From Paracoccus sanguinis (GTDB lineage: Bacteria; Pseudomonadota; Alphaproteobacteria; Rhodobacterales; Rhodobacteraceae), in NCBI RefSeq assembly GCF_900106665.1, contig NZ_FNNA01000002.1, positions 806,001-870,000 on the forward strand: a stretch of DNA of 64,000 bases, given 5' to 3'. This document shows, piece after piece, positions 27,328-35,761 of this stretch (positions are counted from its first letter, which is position 1; the number at the start of each line of letters is the position of its first letter). The notes beneath the pieces are model-generated. The model was not told the DNA's origin. It was given only the letters and a program-made list of their open reading frames with translations, and made no database searches. A program made the position numbers and the translations under genes.

Positions 27328-27926
27328 CCCGCCCCCTCATCGCCATCCTGCGCGGCATCACGCCCGCCGAGGCCGAGGCCCATGCCGCGGCCCTGATCGC
27401 CGCCGGGATCACCACGCTCGAGGTGCCGCTGAATTCGCCCGACCCGTGGGACAGCATCGCGCGGCTGCTGGCGCGCTTCGGCGCGCAGGCGCGGATCGGG
27501 GCCGGCACGGTGCTGACCCCGGCGCAGGTCCAGCGCCTCGCCGGGATGGGCGCGCATCTGGTCGTCTCGCCCAACGCCGACCCGGCGGTCATCGCCGCCA
27601 CCCGCGCCGCGGGGATGGAGAGCTGGCCGGGGGTGATGACGCCGACCGAGTGCTTCGCCGCCCACGCCGCCGGCGCGACCGGGCTGAAGCTCTTTCCCGC
27701 GTCACTGATCGGCCCGGCCGGGCTGTCGGCGCTGCGCGCGGTGCTGCCGCCCGCGCTGCCGGTCTACGCCGTGGGCGGCGCTGGCCCCGCCAACTTTGCC
27801 GAGTGGCGCCGCGCGGGGGCCGCGGGCTTCGGCATCGGTACCGCCCTCTACCGCCCCGGCCAGCCGGTCGAGGCCACCGCCCGCGCCGCGGCCGAGATCG
27901 CCGCCGCCTGGGACGCCAGCGGCTGA
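27324..27926 (+). CDS. dgoA: 2-dehydro-3-deoxy-6-phosphogalactonate aldolase DgoA
   Basis: A 200-residue class I KDPG/KDPGal aldolase that splits KDPGal into pyruvate and glyceraldehyde 3-phosphate. The Schiff-base lysine is Lys122 in GLKLFPAS; the catalytic Glu33 is in TLEVPLNSP and the phosphate-binding segments GAGTV and VGGAGPANF are present. ILRGITP near the N-terminus is typical of DgoA rather than Eda. The ATG at 27324 overlaps the dgoK stop (ATGA). Confidence 0.92.
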   Translation: MTRPLIAILRGITPAEAEAHAAALIAAGITTLEVPLNSPDPWDSIARLLARFGAQARIGAGTVLTPAQVQRLAGMGAHLVVSPNADPAVIAATRAAGMESWPGVMTPTECFAAHAAGATGLKLFPASLIGPAGLSALRAVLPPALPVYAVGGAGPANFAEWRRAGAAGFGIGTALYRPGQPVEATARAAAEIAAAWDASG

Positions 27927-27976
27927 TCCCGCCGCGATCCCGACCGGACCCTCACCGGACCCTTACGGAGCCTTCG

Positions 27977-28834
27977 ATGCAGATTTTCGACGACACGCGC
28001 TGCGAGCTGGGCGAGGGCGCCCTCTGGCACCCCGAACGGCAGAGCTTCTTCTGGTTCGACATCCTCGGACGCCGCCTCTACGAGCGCGGCCCCGCCGGCC
28101 GCACCGAGTGGGAGATGCCCGAGCTGACCTCGGCGATGGGCTGGGTCGGCGGCGGGCTGGTGGTGCTGTCGTCCGAGAGCGGGCTCTGGCTCTTCGACCT
28201 CGACCGCGGGCTGCGCGAGCCGCTCATCGCGATCGCCGCAGACGCGGCCGGGTTGCGCTCGAACGACGGGCGCGCCGACCCGTGGGGCGGGTTCTGGCAC
28301 TCGACGATGGGCAAGGCGGCCGAGCCGGGCGCGGGCGGCATCTGGCGCTGGCACCGCGGCACGCTGCGCCATCTTTATCGCAACATCACCATCCCGAACG
28401 CGATCTGCTTCGACGAGGAGCGGCGGCTTGCCTATTTCGCCGACACCGCGGCGCAGGTGGTCTGGGTCCAGCCGCTCGACGCGGCGGGCTGGCCCGCGGG
28501 GCCGCACCGGGTGTTCCTGGACCTCGGCGCCGAGGGGCTGAACCCGGACGGGGCAGTGACGGACGCCGAGGGGCGGGTGTGGATCGCGCTCTGGGGGGCG
28601 GGGCGGATCGACGCCTTCGACCCCGAGGGGCGGCGCGTCGGCTCGGTCCCCGTGCCCGCGCGGCAGGTGAGCTGCCCGGCCTTCGGCGGCCCCGACCTCG
28701 GCGCGCTGATGGCCACCTCGGCGTGGGAGGGGCTGGACGCCGCCGCCCGCGCCGCCGACCCGCAGGCCGGGTGCTGCTTCGTCGTGCAGTCCACGGCGCG
28801 CGGGCTTCCGGCACCGCGCGTGCGGGTGGACTAG
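27977..28834 (+). CDS. SMP-30/gluconolaconase family sugar lactonase
   Basis: A 285-residue six-bladed beta-propeller lactonase. The metal ligand Glu13 sits in CELGEGALWHP; the other expected ligands are in LRSNDGRADPWGGFW and NPDGAVTDAEGR. In this operon it should hydrolyse galactonolactone (or arabinonolactone) made by the dehydrogenase upstream. The ATG at 27977 starts 50 bases after dgoA. It is the last recognised gene of the sugar operon; a galactonate dehydratase, the next enzyme needed, is not in the window. Confidence 0.85.
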   Translation: MQIFDDTRCELGEGALWHPERQSFFWFDILGRRLYERGPAGRTEWEMPELTSAMGWVGGGLVVLSSESGLWLFDLDRGLREPLIAIAADAAGLRSNDGRADPWGGFWHSTMGKAAEPGAGGIWRWHRGTLRHLYRNITIPNAICFDEERRLAYFADTAAQVVWVQPLDAAGWPAGPHRVFLDLGAEGLNPDGAVTDAEGRVWIALWGAGRIDAFDPEGRRVGSVPVPARQVSCPAFGGPDLGALMATSAWEGLDAAARAADPQAGCCFVVQSTARGLPAPRVRVD

Positions 28835-29342
28835 GGGTGAGCCGGGGGCGCGGGCGGGGGGGCGCGGGGCTAGAGGGCGGGGGAGCGCGCCGGCGTCTGG
28901 TTCGCGCGGCGTTTCGTTCTGTCGCCTCCCGCAGTCCCACCTGTGTATTGGTCCAGTTCTCGGAGCGGTGCAGTAGCGCATGATAGCGCGGGCACGGGAT
29001 AAGCGGCGGAGGCGCCTCCCGCTGGGACACGCGAAGCCTCGTGCAGATCGGCAAAGCGCAGAGGAGGCTCAGGTGTCCATGCCGACGCTTTCCAGACCGA
29101 CGCTGTCGGCTCATACGATACTGTATTGGAGCCGACGCACCGTGAGCAGCGTGCCCGACTCTGCCAGTGTCATTAATCCCAGCGGCGCCGCGGTTTTGCG
29201 GTAGCATGGGCGTCGGCGCGTCACGTGCCGTCCCCGCCGACGCTGGCGGCCAGCCCCCGGCGCGCCGGTGCCCCCTCCCCGCCCGCGTTGCAATCCATCG
29301 GGCGGCGGATCATATATCCGGCGAACAGCGGAAAGGCCGTCC
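28835..29342. other. Gene-free stretch between the lactonase gene and accA, with one strong hairpin
   Basis: No convincing gene in 508 bases; a 74-codon frame at 28980-29204 has atypical, Arg-rich sequence and no ribosome-binding site. The notable structure is a hairpin at 29105-29136: GTCGGCTC and GAGCCGAC (8 bp) with ATAC/GTAT pairing inside and a six-base loop. TGTATTGG occurs twice (28943 and 29122 areas). GC content drops in the middle. The end near accA holds its probable promoter. Confidence 0.5.
29288..29318 (+). promoter_or_regulatory. Probable accA promoter
   Basis: TTGCAA (29288-29293) is followed after 17 bases by CATATA or after 19 by TATATC (29313-29318), about 25-30 bases before the accA ATG. 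The A/T cluster CATATATCC is unusual for this GC-rich region. Confidence 0.4.
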
Positions 29343-30302
<960 letters not shown>

Positions 30303-30691
30303 CCGCTTTAGCGGAGGCGCGGGGCGGGCCGCTCTGGTCCCGCCGAAGCCTTGGCGCTGGTTCCCGATAGGGATTCATAGAGTTCCTCCGACAAGTTTAG
30401 ACTTGCTTGGCAGAGGCGTTCATACCGACTTGATCGAAGCGCTTTCACCTGCGCAAGGGAAGCGCTATTACGATTGCGCGCGACGCATTCTCACCTGCGC
30501 CAGAAACGTTTTTCGCCTCATGCGCGGCGGAACCTTACGCACCGGCGGGCGATGCATGACGCTTGACTGTTCCGGTGAAGCGGAAAACTCACGCAAACCA
30601 ACGCCTCAGGCAAACAGACGCCCCACGCGCACTGACCGCTGCGGATCGTTCCATCCGGTTTGACGTTTGCCCTTCGACCGAACGAACACCG
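30303..30691. other. Gene-free, lower-GC stretch between accA and fliP
   Basis: The genes on both sides point inward, so this is a 3'-3' spacer. Just after accA a hairpin GGCGGG-CC-GCTCT-GG-T-CCCGCC (30323-30344) may stop transcription. Further in, AGCGCTT and AAGCGCT form arms around 30438-30470. GC content is clearly below the neighbours. A TTG-initiated frame at 30403-30663 is not convincing as a protein. I recognise nothing else. Confidence 0.45.
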
Positions 30692-31510
30692 CTACCCTCC
30701 CCCCTGATATCCTCGCACCAACGCGGACGCGAGGAGCCCCCAGCCGTCGACCGCCACGAAGAATGCGAGCTTGAAGGGCAGCGCGACCACGGTCGGCGGC
30801 ACCATCATCATGCCCATCGACATGAGGATCGCCGACACCACCAGGTCGATGATCAGGAACGGCAGCGACACGAGGAACCCGATGGCAAACGCCTTCTGGA
30901 TCTCGGACAGCATGAACGACGGCACAATCAGCGACAGCGGCGCCGTCTGGGGGTCGTCAGTCACAGGCGCGGCGCCCGCGGGGGTCGGTGCCACGTCGGC
31001 GAGGGCCGCCATGGTGTCGGGATCGATGCGCTCTGCCATGAACCGTCGGAACGGCTCGACCCCGCGCTCGAATGCGACGGGGAGGGTGATCTCGCCCCGC
31101 TGGAGGGGGGCGCCCGCGACCTGCCAGGCGTCGCGCAGCACCGGGTCCATGACATACCAGCTGAGGAAGATGGCGAGGCTCACGATCAGCATGTTCGGTG
31201 GCGACTGCTGCAGCCCGATCGACTGGCGCAGGATCGACAGCACGGTGACCACGAACGGGAAGCAAGTCACCATGATCGCGAGCCCCGGCGCCAAAGACAG
31301 CAGCGTAAGCCCGCCCACCAGCAGGATCGCATTCCGGCCGAGCCCGCCCAGCGCCTCGCCCCCTGCGCTGAAGCCCGGGAGGTCCTGCGCCGCAGCCGGG
31401 CCGGTCAGCGCGAGACCGATCAGAAGTGCTGCGATGGCCGCGGCGAATTGTGAGGCGCAGCGGGAGGCCGAAACTGATCCGAACACACGGGTGTGCAGAC
31501 AGATCGCCAT
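30692..31510 (-). CDS. fliP: Flagellar export-gate protein FliP
   Basis: A 272-residue core subunit of the type III flagellar export gate. After a hydrophobic signal-like segment (about 25-42, ending GPAAAQ) come LLTLLSLAPGLAIMVTCFPFVVTVLSILRQSIG in two adjoining hydrophobic blocks, the periplasmic domain and the C-terminal FLVSLPFLIIDLVVSAILMSMGMMMVPPTVV region split over two helices, all typical of FliP. The start is uncertain: ATG at 31510 has no good ribosome-binding site, GTG at 31486 is possible, and the frame stays open to an ATG at 31891 that overlaps the fliN stop. Last gene of the fliF-fliH-fliN-fliP arm. Confidence 0.88.
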   Translation of the reverse strand: MAICLHTRVFGSVSASRCASQFAAAIAALLIGLALTGPAAAQDLPGFSAGGEALGGLGRNAILLVGGLTLLSLAPGLAIMVTCFPFVVTVLSILRQSIGLQQSPPNMLIVSLAIFLSWYVMDPVLRDAWQVAGAPLQRGEITLPVAFERGVEPFRRFMAERIDPDTMAALADVAPTPAGAAPVTDDPQTAPLSLIVPSFMLSEIQKAFAIGFLVSLPFLIIDLVVSAILMSMGMMMVPPTVVALPFKLAFFVAVDGWGLLASALVRGYQGGG

Positions 31511-31887
31511 GCGCCACAGGGGGTGACTGAACTCAACTATGCAGCATGGGAAAAGGCCTTGGCTGGGATCGCCCGCCGACAACGCGGGTTCCCGACAGCG
31601 CGAAACCCCGGTCTGCGACGGGGATCCGCCGGAAAGGATCGGGACAACGAAGTGCACCGAGAGGGCTGAGAACACCGAAACTGCGGACCACACCAGCGTC
31701 GCCAGCAATTTTGAGTACTGAGAAGCGCTTAGGACACCGCTCGCCGCGCTGATCCGGCCGCTGCGATGGTGTCCCAGCCGCACCCGCAGACCGACCACCC
31801 CCTCCGACACCGCCACGCCACCCCGCCGGGAATGTCCTCGCCAGCCCTGCGGCGGCTCGCCCAGCCGTCGCCCTGCTCTGCCGCAGC
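31511..31887 (-). other. Atypical spacer between fliN and fliP, open in the fliP frame
   Basis: These 377 bases are uninterrupted in the fliP frame and begin with an ATG (31891) that overlaps the fliN stop as ATGA, yet the translation is Arg/Gly-rich at first, then has one hydrophobic stretch (KLLATLVWSAVSVFSALSV) and low-quality coding sequence after it. The first half is G-rich in the transcribed strand; the second half is lower in GC. It may be a decayed or expanded spacer, a FliO-like segment fused to FliP, or a real N-terminal extension. Confidence 0.4.
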
Positions 31888-32139
31888 TCATGGCGCCGCC
31901 GGTCCGACGATCCGCACCGACAGCCGTCCGTCGTCGCCCTCCTCCACCAGTTCGCCCCGGGCCACCACCCGGTCGCCGATGCAGATCTCGACGCCGTCGA
32001 GGGCGTCCTGGTCCAGAGGCAGCACATCGTCCGGCTGAAGCCGGGCCAATTCGGCGACCGAGAGGCGGGTCCGGCCAAGCCGGATGCTGATCTCGACCTG
32101 AATGTGATGGGTGGGGATGAGGCCGGGTTCCACGTCCAT
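31888..32139 (-). CDS. fliN: Flagellar motor switch protein FliN (short form)
   Basis: An 83-residue protein consisting almost only of the SpoA domain that forms the lower C-ring. Signatures are VEISIRLGRTRLSVAELARL, LPLDQDALDGVEICIGDRVVARGELV in two strands and the final LSVRIVG. The ATG at 32139 lies one base after the fliH-like stop. The N-terminal extension found in enteric FliN is missing, as in other small alphaproteobacterial FliN proteins. Confidence 0.9.
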   Translation of the reverse strand: MDVEPGLIPTHHIQVEISIRLGRTRLSVAELARLQPDDVLPLDQDALDGVEICIGDRVVARGELVEEGDDGRLSVRIVGPAAP

Positions 32140-32140
32140 G

Positions 32141-32698
32141 TCAGTTCGCTTCCATGATGTCCTGAACGATGCCGCGCAGCTGCGCCGCGACCGCCGCCTC
32201 GTCCCAGGCGATGACGCCGCCCAGAACCTCGGCCGTGACCGTCCCCGCGGGGCCGGTGGTGTCGATCTCGACCGCCGCGATGCCCGCCGCGGTCAGGCTT
32301 GCGGACACGAACGGCTCGAGGTCCGCCCCGCAGCAGAGGCGCAGTTCGAGCGGCGTGACCGTCTCGGCAAGCCGGAGGAGTTCGTCGAGCAGCGCCGCCT
32401 CGAGCCGGGCGCGCGCCAGTGCCGGCAGCACGCCGTCCACCAGGGCCCGCACCAGCGGGGCGAGAGCCGCCCCGGCGGCCCGACCCTCCTCGCGGCGCCG
32501 GGCATCCCCCGCGGCCATCGCCGCGACGGCGTCAGAGAGGGCCGCGCGCAGGGCGTCGCTTTCGGCCGTGCGCGCAGCAGCCTCGCCGTCGGCCCGGCCG
32601 CGGGCATAGGCAGCGGCCAACTCGGCCGGGCCGTAGAGCTCCGGGGCCGCGGACGCGGGGGCCACGTCGAACCGCTCGAGTTGCAAGACGGCGCCCAT
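32141..32698 (-). CDS. fliH: FliH-like flagellar export regulator
   Basis: A 185-residue Ala-rich, helical protein placed where FliH is expected, between fliF and fliN. FliH controls the FliI ATPase and brings it to the C-ring. The N-terminal 90 residues are coiled-coil-like; the C-terminal half (LDELLRLAETVTPLELRLC, VEIDTTGPAGTVTAEV, WDEAAVAAQLRGIVQDIME) resembles the FliH/VATPase-E-like domain. The ATG at 32698 has AGGAGG seven bases upstream; a GTG two codons before overlaps the fliF stop. Sequence similarity to classical FliH is low, so the call rests on context and shape. Confidence 0.7.
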   Translation of the reverse strand: MGAVLQLERFDVAPASAAPELYGPAELAAAYARGRADGEAAARTAESDALRAALSDAVAAMAAGDARRREEGRAAGAALAPLVRALVDGVLPALARARLEAALLDELLRLAETVTPLELRLCCGADLEPFVSASLTAAGIAAVEIDTTGPAGTVTAEVLGGVIAWDEAAVAAQLRGIVQDIMEAN

Positions 32699-32700
32699 GA

Positions 32701-34296
32701 TCACGCCTCCTCCCGCGCGCCGATCCAGCCCGACAGCAGCCGCAGGCTTTCATCCTGCCGCTCGCGCATCAGGTCGCGCAGCCGCGCCACGGGGTCGGCG
32801 ACCGTGCCGGCCGGCGTGAACTCGAAATCCGGCACGTTGAGGGCGAGGTTGGGCAGGGCCAGCGCGCCGTCGGACGGCTCGACCTCGCGCGGGCTCAACG
32901 CGGCCGGGGCAAGCAGCTCGGGCATCGCCGGCCCCGAGCTATCCAGCGCCGGCGCTGGCAGGGCGGCCGCGGCGCGGGCCCGCAGGACCGGGCGCATCAC
33001 CACGAAGGCGAGCGCCAGCGCGAAGAACCCGATGATCGCGAGCCGCGCCAGGTCGTTCAGCGCAAGCCGGCTCAGAAGCCCGCCCGCCTCGGCCGCGGTC
33101 CCCTCGCCCCCGACCGCCGAGAAGGGCAGCGACTTGACGGTGATCACGTCGCCCCGCGCCTCGTCAAACCCCACCGCCGAGGCGACCAGCTCGCGCAGCG
33201 CCTCGAGCTCGGGCTCGGCCCGCGGCACGATGCTCTGCGTTCCGTCCGCCGCGGTCTGGACCGTGCCGTTGACCAGCACCGCCACCGTCATCCGCCGTGT
33301 GGCCCCGGGCTGGCGCACCACCTCGCGGGTCAGCTTGCTCACCTCGTAGTTCTGCCGCTGCCGGGTCTCGGAGCTCGCGGACTTGCTCTGCTCGCCCTGG
33401 CTGCCGGTGCCCTCGGGCAGGTTCGAGGACGCCGTCACCGCGCCCTTGTCGGCGTTCGAGGACTGATCCGTCGTCTCTTCGTTCTCTTGCGAGACCAGCG
33501 CCCGCGCGTTCGGATCGAACTTCTGCTCGGAGAGCTGCTCGGTCTCGGTCACCAGGTCGACGTTCAGCTCGACGATGGCGTTGCCGGGGCCGACGTGCGG
33601 CTCGAGGATGCGTTCGACGTTGCGCTTCATCTCGGCGGCGCGGTCGGCGGCCACGGTCTCCTCGCCGGTCGAGACGATGCCGCGGGCGCTGTCGATCACC
33701 TTGACCTTCTCGGGGTCCAGCCCCGGCACGCCCGAGGCCACCAGGTATTGCAGCGACCGCGCCTGACGGCTGTCGAGCGTGCCGCTGGCCATCGTCACGG
33801 TGACCGAGGCCGCGCCGCCCGATTCGCGCCGGTAGCCGCGGGTGGCGGGCACGGCGATGTGGACCCGCGCCGCCTTGACGCCGGGCACGGCGAGGATGGT
33901 GCGCGCCAGCTCACCCTCTTTCGCGCGCCAGTAGGCCGCGTCGAACATCTGCGAGGTGGTGCCGAAGCCCGACATCCCGTCCAGGATCTCGTAGCCTGCA
34001 CCGCCCGCCGAGGGCAGCCCGAGGCCCGCCATGACCATCCGCAGCCGGTCGCGCTCGCCCGATTCGACCCAGATCGCGTCGCCGCGGATCTCGGAGGGGA
34101 CGCCGGTCTTGTCGAGTTCGGCCATGACCTCGCCCGCCCGCGCCGGGTCGAGCCCGGCATAGAGCAGCGCCATCGACGGCCGGTTCGCCACCCAGGCGAA
34201 GCCCGCGACGGCCAGGAAGGTCAGCACGAAGGCGGCCGCGATCAGCGCCTTCTGGCTCGTGGACCGCTCGCTCCAGTATTCGGCCAGCTTCTGCAT
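32701..34296 (-). CDS. fliF: Flagellar MS-ring protein FliF
   Basis: A 531-residue ring protein anchoring the flagellum in the inner membrane. One membrane span lies near the N-terminus (about 19-36) and another near 430-450. The YscJ/FliF domain (MALLYAGLDPARAGEVM, GYEILDGMSGFGTTSQMFD, ARVHIAVPATRGYRR) and the FliF C-terminal domain with a Ser/Thr/Gly-rich loop (about 265-310) are visible. The cytoplasmic tail ends LRDLMRERQDESLRLLSGWI, the FliG-binding part. ATG at 34296 opens the left arm of the cluster. Confidence 0.94.
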   Translation of the reverse strand: MQKLAEYWSERSTSQKALIAAAFVLTFLAVAGFAWVANRPSMALLYAGLDPARAGEVMAELDKTGVPSEIRGDAIWVESGERDRLRMVMAGLGLPSAGGAGYEILDGMSGFGTTSQMFDAAYWRAKEGELARTILAVPGVKAARVHIAVPATRGYRRESGGAASVTVTMASGTLDSRQARSLQYLVASGVPGLDPEKVKVIDSARGIVSTGEETVAADRAAEMKRNVERILEPHVGPGNAIVELNVDLVTETEQLSEQKFDPNARALVSQENEETTDQSSNADKGAVTASSNLPEGTGSQGEQSKSASSETRQRQNYEVSKLTREVVRQPGATRRMTVAVLVNGTVQTAADGTQSIVPRAEPELEALRELVASAVGFDEARGDVITVKSLPFSAVGGEGTAAEAGGLLSRLALNDLARLAIIGFFALALAFVVMRPVLRARAAAALPAPALDSSGPAMPELLAPAALSPREVEPSDGALALPNLALNVPDFEFTPAGTVADPVARLRDLMRERQDESLRLLSGWIGAREEA

Positions 34297-34357
34297 CCGT
34301 CCCCCGGTGTCTCGAATCGTTCTCGGCTCGACAGGGAGGGTGATGGCACGGCGCGGA

Positions 34358-34372
34358 TTAAGATTCGGTTAG
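34358..34372. promoter_or_regulatory. CtrA-type box in the fliF/fliL divergent promoter
   Basis: TTAA-GATTCGG-TTAG (34358-34372) matches the CtrA consensus TTAA-N7-TTAA in all but the last base. It lies 42 bases before fliL and 62 bases before fliF in the only intergenic space shared by both flagellar arms. CtrA is known to control flagellar genes in Rhodobacterales and Caulobacter; its use here is inferred. Confidence 0.5.
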
Positions 34373-34413
34373 TGGGCTGCTGTTAGACCGATCCGGCAAT
34401 GACGGAGAATCAG

Positions 34414-34896
34414 ATGACCGACATCGCCCTGCCCACCCCAGCCGATCCGCCGCGGTCGCGGTTGCGCCGGATGCTGCCGCTGGCCGTGCCGCTGCTGGCG
34501 CTGGGGGCGGGTTTTGCCAGCACCTACATGGGGTTGTGGTCGCCGATGGGGCTGATCGGCGAGGGCGACCCGCCCCCCGAGGCGGTGGCGGTCGCCCCTG
34601 CGGTCACCTTCGTCGACGTGCCGCGAATCATCCTGACGGTGCCGGGGGAACGTACCCAGACCCTCGCGCTCACGGTCATGATCGAGGTGCCGCCCGAAGG
34701 CCGCGCCCAGGCCGAGGCGCTGATGCCGCGGATCACCGACAGTTTTAACGAGTTCCTGTCGCGCATCGACGCCGCCGCCTTCAGCCGCCGCGGCATCCTC
34801 GAAATCATCCGCGCCGAGCTGGCGACCCGCACCCGCTTCGTGCTGGGCGATGCCGCCGTCCGCGACCTTCTGATCACGGAGTTCAGGATTCAATGA
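34414..34896 (+). CDS. fliL: Flagellar basal-body protein FliL
   Basis: A 160-residue single-span inner-membrane protein associated with the stator. A short cytoplasmic part is followed by the span at about residues 24-40 (MLPLAVPLLALGAGFASTY) and a periplasmic FliL domain (VPRIILTVPGERTQTLALTVMIEV split in two strands, later IRAELATRTRFVLGDAAV, RDLLITEFRIQ). The ATG at 34414 is preferred over the one at 34399 because GGAGA lies six bases upstream. It begins the right arm and couples to the next gene by ATGA. Confidence 0.88.
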   Translation: MTDIALPTPADPPRSRLRRMLPLAVPLLALGAGFASTYMGLWSPMGLIGEGDPPPEAVAVAPAVTFVDVPRIILTVPGERTQTLALTVMIEVPPEGRAQAEALMPRITDSFNEFLSRIDAAAFSRRGILEIIRAELATRTRFVLGDAAVRDLLITEFRIQ

Positions 34897-35234
34897 CACT
34901 CGCTGTTGCCCTGCAGGCGGCGCTGGTGGCCGCCGGGCTGGTGCTCGCCGCCTTCTGCTGGGAGCTGTCGCGCCGGCTGCGCAAGCTCAACGACCTCGAG
35001 ACCGGGCTCGGCGGGGCCATCGCCGTGATGGCGGCCGAGATCGCCCGGCTCGAGGCGGCGCTCGCCGCCGCACGCTCGGGCGCCACGACCGCCAGCGACG
35101 GGCTCGCGCGCGAGATCGAGAAGGCCCGCTCCGAGCGCGCCTACTGGGCGCTGCAGCGCCAGTTCCTGCCCCCGGGGGCAGAGCCGCGCCGCACCCTGCG
35201 CCGCCGCCGTCCGGTCGAGGTGAAGGATGTCTAG
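34893..35234 (+). CDS. Small membrane-anchored coiled-coil protein of the flagellar cluster
   Basis: A 113-residue protein with one N-terminal membrane span (about 4-24), then a helical, Ala/Arg/Glu-rich part likely to form a coiled coil (LEAALAAARSGATTASDGL) and a basic C-terminus (RRTLRRRRPVEVKDV). It overlaps fliL by four bases and motE by eight, so it belongs to the flagellar operon. I do not recognise a named family; a role around the stator or basal body is inferred only from position. Confidence 0.7.
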   Translation: MTLAVALQAALVAAGLVLAAFCWELSRRLRKLNDLETGLGGAIAVMAAEIARLEAALAAARSGATTASDGLAREIEKARSERAYWALQRQFLPPGAEPRRTLRRRRPVEVKDV

Positions 35235-35760
35235 CCCCGTCCTCTGGGCCGCGGGCCTCTCGCTCGCCGGGCTCGCAGCGCTTGCCGGCCAGTCCTGGCT
35301 CGGGCCCCTGACCGCGCAGGCGGCGCCGGCGGCGCTGCTCGACGGGTGCACCGACGTCCCCGAGGCGATGGCGCTGGCCGACCGGCTGCGCCAGCGCGGC
35401 ATCGCCGTGGACCGCGCGCTCGCCGACCTCGACGGCCGCAAGCAGGAGCTTGCCGCCGCCGAGGCGCGGATCAAGACCCGGCTCGATGCGCTCAAGGCCG
35501 CCAAGGCGGCGCTGACCGACGCGCGCGGCGCCCGCGCCGACGGCACCGCGGCGGGGATCGAGCGGCTGATCGCGGTCTATGACGCGATGAAGCCGGCCGA
35601 AGCCGCGACCATCCTTGCGGCCCTGCCCCCCGATTTCGCCGCCGAGATCCTGATGCGCGTCCAGCCCGAGACCGGCGCCCGGATCATCGCCCGCATCGAC
35701 CCCGGTCAGGCCGCCGTGCTGACCGCCCACATGGGCGCGCGCCGCCCGACAGGAGGCTGA
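35227..35760 (+). CDS. motE: MotE-like periplasmic flagellar motor protein
   Basis: A 177-residue protein with a signal peptide or membrane anchor (1-32), a long helical region (about 45-110) and a C-terminal MgtE-N-like domain: LIAVYDAMKPAEAATILAAL, PPDFAAEILMRVQPETGA, ARIIARIDPGQAAVLTAHM. In Sinorhizobium MotE is a periplasmic chaperone for the motility protein MotC. It overlaps the previous gene by eight bases and precedes motA by one base. Confidence 0.8.
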   Translation: MSSPVLWAAGLSLAGLAALAGQSWLGPLTAQAAPAALLDGCTDVPEAMALADRLRQRGIAVDRALADLDGRKQELAAAEARIKTRLDALKAAKAALTDARGARADGTAAGIERLIAVYDAMKPAEAATILAALPPDFAAEILMRVQPETGARIIARIDPGQAAVLTAHMGARRPTGG

Positions 35761-35761
35761 C

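Noticed and set aside
28940-29140. TGTATTGG words as a MocR/TauR-type operator pair
   Set aside because: The pattern matches only part of known motifs and no MocR-family gene is near.
28980-29204. 74-codon frame in the spacer before accA
   Set aside because: No ribosome-binding site, Arg-rich start, codon use unlike neighbours.
30403-30663. 86-codon TTG-initiated frame between accA and fliP
   Set aside because: Weak start, cysteine-rich random-looking translation; no support.
34343-34360. TGGCAC as a sigma-54 -24 element before fliL
   Set aside because: The required TTGC at -12 is absent at the right distance.
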